DNA from: Oscillospiraceae bacterium
Lineage (GTDB): Bacteria; Bacillota; Clostridia; Oscillospirales; Ruminococcaceae
NCBI GenBank assembly: GCA_900757485.1
Contig: CAAEOA010000007.1
Span: 1-22,232 of the forward strand
DNA length: 22,232 bases
Reading direction: 5' to 3'
Below, in pieces: positions 1 to 7,827 of the stretch. Each line of letters starts with the position of its first letter. Within the stretch, counting starts at the first letter, position 1. The position numbers and the translations under genes were made by a program. The notes under the pieces were generated by a model. It was not told the origin of the DNA and did no database searches. It was given only the letters and a program-made list of their open reading frames with translations.

Positions 1-483
1 AGATCCGCAATCAGCAGTTCCGTCTGTTATACTGGATCCGTTGCCGTCTGTTACCTGATAAGTTTCCAGATGTGTTCCTCGAACAAAAATACTATTGTTT
101 GGTACACTTAAAAAGTTCGCCGTATTTTCATATACCGGTTCCTTTGCCAGTACCATTGCAATACGATTTGCCTCATAAGAAGAACCGCTGCTATCAGTAG
201 GATTGTTTGTATCATCCCACTCTAAATCAAACTCTGCTTCAAACTCCTGCTTGCCGAGCGGTGTGCGGTAATAAGCTCCCGCACCGCTTTGTACATCCAC
301 TCCGGTGCCCATAGCAAGCAGATTGTTTCCATTTTCATGATACGGATTATCTACCGCACGCTGAATCCATTGACCGGATGTACTTGCAGTACTGCTGTTC
401 TGTGCAAAAATCGGGACAAAAGCAGAGCTGGTCGCCAACACCACCGCGACACCCATCGCAACTATTTTTTTTGCAATGTCCAT
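1..483 (-). CDS. N-terminal part of an exported paralogue of the neighbouring surface protein (3' end outside window)
   Basis: An unbroken frame of 161 codons runs from ATG at 483 to the left edge, so the gene is cut by the window. Residues 1-27 are a signal peptide (MDIAKKIVAMGVAVV, cleavage near IFA-Q). The mature part starts SGQWIQRAVDNPY and continues with RTPLGKQEFEAEFDLEW. These match GKWINREY and NPIGKKKFKISYDFTW at the same relative places in the gene just upstream, and SVPNNSIFVRG parallels FRIHPNRLICTK. So this is a tandem paralogue with the same beta-sandwich type. GGCGGG about 9 bases upstream supports the start, and the gap to the previous stop is only 17 bases. Whether it too has a repeat stalk and membrane anchor cannot be seen. 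Confidence 0.8.
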   Translation of the reverse strand, partial: MDIAKKIVAMGVAVVLATSSAFVPIFAQNSSTASTSGQWIQRAVDNPYHENGNNLLAMGTGVDVQSGAGAYYRTPLGKQEFEAEFDLEWDDTNNPTDSSGSSYEANRIAMVLAKEPVYENTANFLSVPNNSIFVRGTHLETYQVTDGNGSSITDGTADCGS

Positions 484-500
484 ATTGTACCCGCCTTTCT

Positions 501-1691
501 TTATTCAGATTTTCCGCTCTTTTTGATACCTAATAATAAAATTACAATCGCACCTATTGCCAAACCAGCTACCACAATAATTGCAATAATTAATGGAACA
601 CTGAGCTTAAGCGGTATTTTTTCTACCCGTTCTTTGGTTGTTGTCATTGTTTTGACCACATTGCTCTCGGTCGTGACAGTAGAAGCGGTAATTTCTGCAT
701 CGCCTGTAATCAATTCTCCGTCATTTGCTGTTCCATCATTGTTAGCTGTTCCGCCGTTATTTGTTGTTCCTCCATTGTTGGTTGTCCCGCCGTTGTTGGT
801 TGCGCCTCCATTATTAGCTGTTCCGCCATTGTTGGCGGCACCTCCATTATTGGCTGCTCCGCCGCCGGAAGAAGTATTCGCATTTGATCCAGCTCCCGCC
901 GCACCGATACTCTCCGGAATATCTGAATCTTCAATTTTAAAGTTTTCGAGTTCAAAAACTATAGCATTAAATTGAGTAATACCAAAATATCGAGGCGTAC
1001 TATCATTAAAATAACCGTCGACAAATTGATATGCAGCATCTGCCAACTTTTTACCGCTGGAATCACTAATAGTACAGGTTACATTTTTACCATCAGTACA
1101 CTCGATTACAAAATGCATTGCACCGTTTTTCTTATCTGCCAAAGTTAAGTTTTGAGAAGTTTTAGTTACCTTGGCAATTTCTTTTCCGTTCTCTTTCGGA
1201 TTGGCATCAGGGTCAGTCGGAGCTCCGCCGTATCCTTCTGAAACCTTGGTACAAATCAAGCGATTCGGATGAATCCGAAACACAGCAGATGAATGAGTTA
1301 GATTGGTTCCGCTGGGATCTCCGGAATTATATTTTACCATTCCGTTCGGATCAGTATAAGTAAAACTAAAAAACATACAATAATCATTCATTTGAGAAGT
1401 AGTGAATCTTGCCGGTCTCTTCCACGTAAAATCATAAGAAATTTTAAACTTTTTCTTTCCGATTGGATTCGACCACATAACACCGCTGACATTACTGGCT
1501 CCGTCAGAAGTCAAGCCTCCCGGAACAGCAATTCCGTTTCTTTGCAGAGGAAGATACGGTTCGCATCTATCTGCTGTATATTCTCTGTTAATCCATTTCC
1601 CCGCTTTTGCCGCGCTTGCTGAAAACGGCAGTGTAGCCAACATAGAGATTGACAATGCCGCCACGGTTAAAAAACAGCCTATCTTTTTCAT
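501..1691 (-). CDS. Surface protein with beta-sandwich domain, Asn/Gly repeat stalk and C-terminal membrane anchor
   Basis: The protein has 396 residues. Residues 1-27 are a signal peptide (MKKIGCF, cleavage near SASA). Residues 30-255 look like a concanavalin/LamG-type beta sandwich: it opens with GKWINREY, has NPIGKKKFKISYDFTW, and closes with RYFGITQFNAIVFELENFKI, the ending common in such folds. Residues 256-330 form a low-complexity stalk with eight hexapeptide units. A membrane segment (361-387) and short tail KKSGKSE anchor the C-terminus; no LPXTG motif is seen. AAAGGAAGG about 10 bases upstream supports ATG at 1691. It is related to the partial gene just downstream. Glycan binding on the cell surface is the likely role, inferred from fold style and operon. 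The family name is not known to me. Confidence 0.82.
   Translation of the reverse strand: MKKIGCFLTVAALSISMLATLPFSASAAKAGKWINREYTADRCEPYLPLQRNGIAVPGGLTSDGASNVSGVMWSNPIGKKKFKISYDFTWKRPARFTTSQMNDYCMFFSFTYTDPNGMVKYNSGDPSGTNLTHSSAVFRIHPNRLICTKVSEGYGGAPTDPDANPKENGKEIAKVTKTSQNLTLADKKNGAMHFVIECTDGKNVTCTISDSSGKKLADAAYQFVDGYFNDSTPRYFGITQFNAIVFELENFKIEDSDIPESIGAAGAGSNANTSSGGGAANNGGAANNGGTANNGGATNNGGTTNNGGTTNNGGTANNDGTANDGELITGDAEITASTVTTESNVVKTMTTTKERVEKIPLKLSVPLIIAIIVVAGLAIGAIVILLLGIKKSGKSE
714..857 (-). repeat. Eight-unit 18-base tandem repeat coding for a hexapeptide
   Basis: Residues 279-326 of the surface protein read as eight units of the pattern (A/T)(A/T)NNGG, six matching fully and the last two degenerate (TANNDG, TANDGE). 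The period is 18 bases in frame. It forms a flexible stalk between the folded domain and the membrane anchor. Such in-frame repeats can change copy number between strains. Confidence 0.9.
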
Positions 1692-1719
1692 ACCAGTTAA
1701 TCCTTCCTTTCATTTTGAC

Positions 1720-1756
1720 CCGATTTACACATAAAACAGTGTTATGTGTAAATCGG
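1720..1756 (-). repeat. Perfect 15-bp inverted repeat between two surface-protein genes
   Basis: CCGATTTACACATAA (1720-1734) and its exact complement (1742-1756) flank a 7-base loop. It fills almost half of the 81-base gap between the 1044-residue protein gene and the hexapeptide-repeat protein gene. On the transcribed strand it is followed by GTCAAAATG rather than a T-run, so it is not a standard terminator. An mRNA end-protecting or processing hairpin, or an operator, are both possible. Confidence 0.85.
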
Positions 1757-1772
1757 TTATAGAGATATTCCA

Positions 1773-4700
1773 TTACAGTTTAATTTTCCCCAATGTCTGT
1801 AACGCTTTAGCATATTCTTGCTTTTTATATTGCTCAAGCGCCGTTTCATAATACTGTTTAGAGTTTGAAAGAACAGAACTGAAAGTCATACTGCTGACGC
1901 TGATATCATTTTCATCTATGCCTGCTTTTTTCTGGTTTTCAATATACTGTTTTTCCTCTACTTCGCCCCGATCCTGAATTGTCGCATATGCCGCAGAAAG
2001 TGCTCTTTGCGTTCTTTGCATATTGACAAAATCAGAGACAATTTGGGTATCCAAGCATTTTACACTGACTCTCACATAATCCTGTGCTGACAAAGAATGG
2101 GATACTCCTGCCAACAATTCGCTGCCCTTTATTGTTTTAGAGGTAACTTTGCCGGAAGAATCAATCAAGGTCATGCGATATTGTGCGTTAGCATTCAAAT
2201 CCTTAAAAGTCATCTTAAAGTTTTTCGTCTGTTCCGCTCCATTATAGAAAATATAATTGCGTTCTATGCCGGAAGTCATTTTTTGCTGTGCATCCACAAT
2301 ATCCAGATTCATCGCCATAACTGCTTTATCAGATGCCGATGCATATGCTTCATACATTAAATAACAGTACATAGGTGCATTAGACATGTATGTATTCGGG
2401 CCAAAATTTCCCATCGGAGTTGGTGTTTCTGCAGAATAATAATCTTCCACTGCCAGATAACCTGCCGGCCCCGCAGTATATCTGTTTGCAGTTGAAACCG
2501 TCTCCGGATTCCATGACGGACCCATGAAATAGAACGCATTGGAACGGAAAATATTGTAGAGCTTCAACATGGTGCTATCTGGAGCGACCTCCAGATTTTT
2601 AAACTCGGTAATCATCGGCATATAGGTCATAATATTTTCCCAGCTACAAGTGGTATCTGTTTTAGAAAATGCATGCATTAAACCAAGGCTTGCTACCGAT
2701 TGATCAGTTGGATCATCCGCCAATCCGCTTTCATACCAATTCATCATCCGCAGGGTCATGTTTCGAATATCCTTAGAATATTGCAGGTATTTTGCATCAC
2801 CTGTATAACGATACAACAATTGACATGCCGCAACACCCCAGGGCGCAGTACTGACTTCATTTATCGGGAAATCATAGGGATCGGTATAAAGTTTTTGCTT
2901 CAAATCGTTAACATAGAAAGACATATTGTTGAACAATTTGTCTATTGCGGTTTTTGCTTCACTCATAAAGGTTTTGTTACCCGTCTGATCATAAGCAAGG
3001 CACATATTATAAGCATAGGTTGCACCGCCCCATACTTCACGGGTCACACCAAGTTCCTTTTCGTCAATACTTTCTGCCGCAGACATCGTTTTTATATCCA
3101 TCAATTGCGGGAATACATAATCTACATTGTGTGCAATGGTTTGCATGCCTTGGGTAGACATCAAAAATTTTCCGTTTAATGCCGGATCATAATCTGCCTG
3201 ATCCACCATATTGGATGCCCACAGAGTACTATGTTGGAAAAAGTAATTTTGGAAAGTAAATTCCTTACCGCTGCCCGCATATCCGTCGTATGCTTCAAAG
3301 CTTCGAATTAACCTTGCCTGTCTGTCAAAATACAGGTTCATGCTATCCAATCCAAACTGCAAAAAACGTTTATGCAGCGGATTTGTATTAAGTCTGTTAT
3401 ATGCAATCCATGGAATAATAGTGTTTGCATTACAGTTCCAGTCTCCGTAAATCTTATCAGACACAGCTGGGCCGGTGCCGGAAGGGCTGCATCCTATCGC
3501 ATATCCGGGACGTTGTAAAATACGGTCAATGAGACGATTGGTAAATACCGGACCGTCTGTCCAGCCGATTACGCCCTCATCTGTCTGAGAACGTGTACTC
3601 TGTACCTGATAAGTTACCCCATCAACCAACAAATTTTTAGTAATTTGCTGTACATAATCTTTATAGGTGGTTTTGGTTGCGTCTACATAGTTTTTCGGCT
3701 GCTCTGCAAAAGACGGGAGCGTTGTACCGAAATTCTCTACTAATTTATTGAGTGCTTCTAACTTAGTAGGCTTTTTTACATCTCCGTTAGCGAACAAATA
3801 AAAATCAACCACCATGTCTCCCGCTTTAATTGTTGCAGTTGACTGTGCACCGCGGATATCCAGACCGCAACCTGTTTTGCCGTCGCGTTCAACGGTTCTT
3901 GTCTGAGAAACGTTAAATCTTTTGACTCCACCGTTCATGGAATACCATGTCATCGGAGTCATGTTAAAATAAATACCGGACTCCATACCATCGGTATACA
4001 TATAAGTAGCCGGAAAGCCGCTTTTCCAATAAACAGTATCATCTACCGTCTGATAATTCGGAACTTCCTGATTAATGGAAAGTTTATTCGCGTCCGTTCC
4101 GTTTTTCCACAACATAATAAGCGGTTGTTTCCCATTTAAAGCCAAGTCCGCAGTTAATTTGCTGGTAATCTCAAAATGAACGTTTGGATTGCTTTTTTCT
4201 ACCGTTAACAAATATTCAAAATAATATCCTTTACTAGCAGTGCCGCTCAATTTCAGCACTTTTTTATCCGCAGTGTTTGTTACAATCGTTGCACTTGTCG
4301 GATAAGCATTAAAGGCATCTCCCTGAATAATCGGCATTCCGGCATCAAAGAAAACGGTCCAGTTTCCATTTTTCTTCACATAGGTTTTCATTACATAATT
4401 GCCATTATTATCCTTAACAAACTCAACCTTTTGTCCGCCAACGATAATATACGCCACGTCGCCTTCGACCTTAACATCAATAGAATAGGTTTGCAATGCA
4501 CTGTATGGATTCAACGCCGTATGCGCTGCCCCGTATCCGTCTTCCAGAAAGCTGCTGCCCAATCGGAAATAGCTATCATCTGCTTTGTATACAGCATTTT
4601 TGATTTCTGTTTCTGATGTTTCTCCGTTGCTGCTCACACTGCCACCTCCATTCTCCCCGCTGTTACCGTTACCGCCACTGCTACCGCCGTTATTGCCGTT

Positions 4701-4907
4701 TGGGTACAACGCGTCATAATAGGTCGTTGTTGTGTAAATTTTATCCAAAACTGTTTCCAAAGTGTCTGTGTACACTTTCTGACTTCGCGGCCAGAATAGA
4801 AAGACTGTCAAACCGATTGCAATAGCTAGCAGGGCTGAAATAATGCCAAGCAACCACTTTGTTTTCATCATTTTCCCCAACATAGGGACTTTTTCCGGTA
4901 GTTTCAA
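1773..4907 (-). CDS. Membrane-anchored 1044-residue extracellular protein of unknown family
   Basis: I do not recognise the family. A membrane segment lies at about 19-38 (WLLGIISALLAIAIGLTVFL) behind a basic start, followed by WPRSQK, so the rest should face outside. A Gly/Asn/Ser linker spans about 70-99. Residues 105-375 look beta-rich. Residues 385-870 are helical with many aromatic residues (DWNCNANTIIPWIAYNR, SFEAYDGYAGSGKEF, EVWGGATYAYNMCLAYDQ), the style of an alpha/alpha toroid seen in several glycosidases and polysaccharide lyases. A beta tail and a charged C-terminal helix end the protein. A surface enzyme or glycan receptor is a reasonable inference; no catalytic residues are assigned. 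The start is TTG at 4907: AAAGGAGAGGTGA lies just upstream, whereas an in-frame ATG at 4934 is inside the previous gene with no ribosome site. Confidence 0.8.
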   Translation of the reverse strand: MKLPEKVPMLGKMMKTKWLLGIISALLAIAIGLTVFLFWPRSQKVYTDTLETVLDKIYTTTTYYDALYPNGNNGGSSGGNGNSGENGGGSVSSNGETSETEIKNAVYKADDSYFRLGSSFLEDGYGAAHTALNPYSALQTYSIDVKVEGDVAYIIVGGQKVEFVKDNNGNYVMKTYVKKNGNWTVFFDAGMPIIQGDAFNAYPTSATIVTNTADKKVLKLSGTASKGYYFEYLLTVEKSNPNVHFEITSKLTADLALNGKQPLIMLWKNGTDANKLSINQEVPNYQTVDDTVYWKSGFPATYMYTDGMESGIYFNMTPMTWYSMNGGVKRFNVSQTRTVERDGKTGCGLDIRGAQSTATIKAGDMVVDFYLFANGDVKKPTKLEALNKLVENFGTTLPSFAEQPKNYVDATKTTYKDYVQQITKNLLVDGVTYQVQSTRSQTDEGVIGWTDGPVFTNRLIDRILQRPGYAIGCSPSGTGPAVSDKIYGDWNCNANTIIPWIAYNRLNTNPLHKRFLQFGLDSMNLYFDRQARLIRSFEAYDGYAGSGKEFTFQNYFFQHSTLWASNMVDQADYDPALNGKFLMSTQGMQTIAHNVDYVFPQLMDIKTMSAAESIDEKELGVTREVWGGATYAYNMCLAYDQTGNKTFMSEAKTAIDKLFNNMSFYVNDLKQKLYTDPYDFPINEVSTAPWGVAACQLLYRYTGDAKYLQYSKDIRNMTLRMMNWYESGLADDPTDQSVASLGLMHAFSKTDTTCSWENIMTYMPMITEFKNLEVAPDSTMLKLYNIFRSNAFYFMGPSWNPETVSTANRYTAGPAGYLAVEDYYSAETPTPMGNFGPNTYMSNAPMYCYLMYEAYASASDKAVMAMNLDIVDAQQKMTSGIERNYIFYNGAEQTKNFKMTFKDLNANAQYRMTLIDSSGKVTSKTIKGSELLAGVSHSLSAQDYVRVSVKCLDTQIVSDFVNMQRTQRALSAAYATIQDRGEVEEKQYIENQKKAGIDENDISVSSMTFSSVLSNSKQYYETALEQYKKQEYAKALQTLGKIKL

Positions 4908-4913
4908 AACATT

Positions 4914-4925
4914 CACCTCTCCTTT
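4914..4925 (-). promoter_or_regulatory. Strong ribosome binding site pointing to a TTG start
   Basis: On the minus strand AAGGAGAGGTGA follows and slightly overlaps the TAA stop of the permease gene and is placed 6 bases before TTG at 4907. No ATG lies at a suitable distance in this frame; the next in-frame ATG is at 4883. TTG is therefore the probable initiation codon. Confidence 0.7.
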
Positions 4926-5823
4926 ATTCATCATCGGAACGAAATACTCTCATACACACTCTTCCAAGGGAAAAGGTTATGACAAACAATACAACTGCAA
5001 CCGCAGAGGCATAACCCATCTGAAAACGTAAAAAGGCATAGTCATACAGATGTGCTACGATTGTATGTGCCGAATAATTCGGCGTAGGCATCCCGGCAAA
5101 CTGATAAACTACATCAAATACTCCGAAAGATGCCACGATGGAGTTAATGGAACCGAATAATAATTGCGGCTTCATGAGCGGCAGAGTAATATACCACAGC
5201 TCCTGCCATTTGTTTTTCACACCATCTATTCGGGCGGATTCGTAAACCTCTGTCGGCAGTCCCTGCAAGCCTGCCAAAAAGACCAAGAAACCGTTGCCCA
5301 TACTCATCCAGACAGAAATGATGATGACCGCAATAAAAATGTACTGTCCGTTTTGTGTCCAAAGAATCGGCTCATCAATCAATCCCACTGTCATAAGCAT
5401 ATTATTAACCAAACCCATTCGATCATTGGAAAAGATAAATAACCAAACCGTTGTAATTGCTACCGTACTAACAATAGATGGGATATAAAAAGACATCGAA
5501 AAAAGAGATCTGGCTTTTAGATTTCCCAATACCCATGCCATCAAAAAGCTGACAATATATCCAATCGGGCCGATAAACAACGCAAAGATAAACGTATTTT
5601 TTACCGAAAGCATAAATACATCATCTTTAATTAACAAACGCTTAAAGTTATTCAATCCAACAAAGGTCGGCGGATTAACCATATCATAGCTTGTTAAACT
5701 CATACCGATTGCAATGATAACAGGAATCACCACAAAAACGAAAAACAGAATCAAAAAAGGTGCCAAAAAGGCATATCCGATTACCGTAGAATTTTGTCGG
5801 AAAGCATGCTTTTTCTTTATCAT
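4924..5823 (-). CDS. Carbohydrate ABC transporter permease, MalF type
   Basis: The protein has 299 residues and about six membrane segments, starting with GYAFLAPFLILFFVFVVIP. It carries the family motif PPTFVGLNNFKRLL after the first loop, and the EAA loop at about 195-215 (ESARIDGVKNKWQELWYITL). The ribosome site GGAG overlaps the TAG stop of the preceding permease (TAGGAG, 5831-5836), giving a 10-base gap and probable translational coupling. It is the second MalF-type gene of the cluster, so the total is two MalF-type and two MalG-type channels for two binding proteins. Confidence 0.93.
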   Translation of the reverse strand: MIKKKHAFRQNSTVIGYAFLAPFLILFFVFVVIPVIIAIGMSLTSYDMVNPPTFVGLNNFKRLLIKDDVFMLSVKNTFIFALFIGPIGYIVSFLMAWVLGNLKARSLFSMSFYIPSIVSTVAITTVWLFIFSNDRMGLVNNMLMTVGLIDEPILWTQNGQYIFIAVIIISVWMSMGNGFLVFLAGLQGLPTEVYESARIDGVKNKWQELWYITLPLMKPQLLFGSINSIVASFGVFDVVYQFAGMPTPNYSAHTIVAHLYDYAFLRFQMGYASAVAVVLFVITFSLGRVCMRVFRSDDE

Positions 5824-5833
5824 CGTATTTCTC

Positions 5834-6781
5834 CTATTCTACCAAGCCGCTACGCTCAATACCTTGAATAAATCGCTTTTGCAAAAACGCATAGGCAATA
5901 ATAATCGGTAAAATAACCAGCACAGTTGCCGCCATGACCGTTCCTTCGGTTACAATTTGCTTTTCTAACAAAGACGGCTGAATGGATCCCAGATTGAAAT
6001 TCCCGCTGAAGTAAGTTTGATACATTGCATAAATCTTCGGCAGCATTGCCGGTAAAGGCCAAAGCTTTTCAGACTGCAAATAAATTGCAGGCTCATAATA
6101 ATCGTTCCAATGCCACACCATCGCCAATACCGCTGTAACCAAAGTTGATGTACCTGTTGCCGGCAATGCAATTTTCCAATAAGTTGATACTGCCCCGCAT
6201 CCATCCAGCCTTGCCGCCTCTTCCAAAGTCTTAGGCAGATTCATGAAAAACTGCCGATAGATGAAGATAAACAAGCCGCCTTTTAGTCCAAATCCAAACA
6301 ACTGAGGGATTAAAATCGGCAAATAACTGCCCGTCCATTTAATCGCGGCAAACTCCAAATACTGTGGAAGAATAATCGTTTGTGTCGGAACAATGATAGA
6401 TAAAATAACGATTCCAAACCAAAAGTTTTTCCCCGGAAAATTGTATCGAGAAAGACCATATGCAATAAAAGAACAGCAAATTGATTTTATTCCGATACTA
6501 ACAACAGTCAAAAAAGTGGAGATTCCAAAATGCTGAAAATAATTTAACAGATCAAATGCTCTTACATAATTATAAAAGTAAAACTCACGCGGAATCCAAT
6601 CCACACTGATATCGTTTAAATCCTTTAGCGATTTAACTGAAGTAAAGAGCATATAAAGGAATGGATAAACAAACACAAATGCTACCACACTTAAAAAGAT
6701 ATACAGTGCTACCCGAATCATAAAGCTATATTTTTTCTGCTTAATCACCTGCAGGATTCTCGCCCATTTGGAAGTCCTCAT
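5834..6781 (-). CDS. Carbohydrate ABC transporter permease, MalG type
   Basis: The protein has 315 residues from ATG at 6781 (MRTSKWARIL). This start is chosen because GGGTGAT lies about 7 bases upstream. A longer frame beginning with GTG at 6841 overlaps the end of the previous permease and has no good ribosome site. About six membrane segments follow a basic N-terminus. The EAA loop is at about 188-208 (EEAARLDGCGAVSTYWKIAL), and the C-terminus IQGIERSGLVE is close to the usual MalG ending. It lies between two MalF-type permeases. Pairing with the upstream gene at 6825 is most natural by order, but is not proven. Confidence 0.92.
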   Translation of the reverse strand: MRTSKWARILQVIKQKKYSFMIRVALYIFLSVVAFVFVYPFLYMLFTSVKSLKDLNDISVDWIPREFYFYNYVRAFDLLNYFQHFGISTFLTVVSIGIKSICCSFIAYGLSRYNFPGKNFWFGIVILSIIVPTQTIILPQYLEFAAIKWTGSYLPILIPQLFGFGLKGGLFIFIYRQFFMNLPKTLEEAARLDGCGAVSTYWKIALPATGTSTLVTAVLAMVWHWNDYYEPAIYLQSEKLWPLPAMLPKIYAMYQTYFSGNFNLGSIQPSLLEKQIVTEGTVMAATVLVILPIIIAYAFLQKRFIQGIERSGLVE

Positions 6782-6824
6782 AAAAGTTATCACCCAACCG
6801 TTTCTGTAGGATTTTTCAAACGGG

Positions 6825-7712
6825 CTACGAATCCCGTTCACTATAAGTCACAAAACGCGCAGCAAAGAATATCAATCCTACTAACAATAGAATAAATACA
6901 AAATAAATCCAGCTTAACGCCGCACTATATGAAAATCTCTGTTCTTTAAACGCCAAATTATAGAAAAAATCAACCATTGGATTACTGGGGTCAGAGAAGG
7001 ACTCAATGACGGTATATACAGTTACCAAAAGGGTTACCTGCGAAATCATCGGTATCGTAATTTTCCACATCATTTCCCATTCAGTTGCACCGTCCACCGA
7101 TGCAGATTCATACAACGACTTATTAATACTCTGCAAACCAGATAAAAACAGGATGATCGGTACGCCGGATTTCCAAAATACCATGGTAATTCTGCTTAAA
7201 AAACCATCCGCCAAGCCCGAAATAAAACTGCCAAGATATTGCTGCACCTCTGCAGGAAGAATAATCCCGCGCGCCATATTCATCGCGTCTTGACCGACAT
7301 CCATCCCAAGCAATTGACGCATAACATATCCGGTTCCCAATAAAAACGGCAGGAAAAACAAAGTACGGAAAAAGCCTTTGCCGCGAAACTTTTTATTTAA
7401 CAATATTGCAATAATCAGTGAAAACACTACAACTAACGGAATATTTAAAAAGCTATCCTTAACCACTGCCAAAAAATTGGGAGTAAAATCCTTATCCAAT
7501 AAAAAAGCATCTGTATAATTTTTCAATCCGAAAAAAGTATACATATTTCCGCCTTGTTTCAGTTCATATTCGCCCAAACTGATAAAGATAGAAAAGCAAA
7601 GCGGAAAAAGGAAAAAAACAGCCGTACCGATAATCAGCGGAGTAATAAAAATATACGCTTCGCGGGTATTTCGCTGATGGGTTTGATTCTTTTTGCGCAT
7701 TTTTGTGACCAT
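6825..7712 (-). CDS. Carbohydrate ABC transporter permease, MalF type
   Basis: The protein has 295 residues with about six membrane segments. The N-terminal part carries the MalF-type pattern (REAYIFITPLIIGTAVFFLFP and FFGLKNYTDAF), and the EAA loop is at about 202-221 (ESASVDGATEWEMMWKITIP). AAAGG sits only one base before ATG at 7712, which is too close, so translation may begin at the next in-frame ATG at 7700 (MRKKNQT). This choice does not change the membrane part. It follows the structured gap after the DUF5696-type gene and precedes a MalG-type permease by 43 bases, so these two most likely form one heterodimeric channel. No ATPase is encoded nearby. Confidence 0.92.
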   Translation of the reverse strand: MVTKMRKKNQTHQRNTREAYIFITPLIIGTAVFFLFPLCFSIFISLGEYELKQGGNMYTFFGLKNYTDAFLLDKDFTPNFLAVVKDSFLNIPLVVVFSLIIAILLNKKFRGKGFFRTLFFLPFLLGTGYVMRQLLGMDVGQDAMNMARGIILPAEVQQYLGSFISGLADGFLSRITMVFWKSGVPIILFLSGLQSINKSLYESASVDGATEWEMMWKITIPMISQVTLLVTVYTVIESFSDPSNPMVDFFYNLAFKEQRFSYSAALSWIYFVFILLLVGLIFFAARFVTYSERDS

Positions 7713-7723
7713 ACCTTTCTTTA

Positions 7724-7790
7724 GAAGTTTGTGCCGATCTCAACTATGTCGAACTTCTGGCAAACATGATACCGCAAAGCACAAACCTTC
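7724..7790 (-). repeat. Second inverted repeat in the same gap
   Basis: GAAGTTTGTGC (7724-7734) and GCACAAACCTTC (7779-7790) are complementary except for one bulged base, and enclose 44 bases. It lies directly next to the hairpin at 7791-7827, so most of the 113-base gap before the MalF-type permease is potentially folded. The 7724 arm lies 12 bases ahead of the annotated permease start at 7712 and could affect its translation. Confidence 0.55.
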
Positions 7791-7827
7791 AAGTTTGAAA
7801 GGAATGTGATACATTTCCTTCAAACTT
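7791..7827 (-). repeat. Imperfect inverted repeat after the DUF5696-type gene
   Basis: Arms of 16 bases (7791-7806 and 7812-7827) flank a 5-base loop. Fourteen of 16 positions pair as Watson-Crick, including an unbroken 9-bp outer stem. On the transcribed strand one of the other two positions is a G-U pair. The hairpin begins at the stop codon of the DUF5696-type gene and is not followed by a T-run, so it does not look like an intrinsic terminator. An mRNA stability or processing element is a reasonable guess. Confidence 0.75.

Noticed and set aside
501..620. Sortase (LPXTG) anchoring of the surface protein
   Set aside because: The C-terminus has a membrane segment and basic tail but no LPXTG-like motif before it, so simple membrane anchoring is preferred.
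714..857. Possible CRISPR-like repeat
   Set aside because: The 18-base units are directly adjacent, without spacers, and code in frame for a hexapeptide stalk.
289..975. Plus-strand open frame of 228 codons rich in Pro and Leu
   Set aside because: It is the reverse reading of the hexapeptide repeat and the adjoining surface-protein genes; the Leu-Pro pattern mirrors the Asn-Gly codons and there is no domain.
1720..1756. Rho-independent terminator
   Set aside because: The stem is strong but AT-rich and is followed by GTCAAAATG on the transcribed strand, not a T-run; a gene continues immediately downstream.
1588..1773. Minus-strand 61-codon frame covering the 15-bp inverted repeat
   Set aside because: It overlaps the signal-peptide region of the surface-protein gene in another frame, has no family features, and its start touches the stop of the previous gene without a ribosome site.
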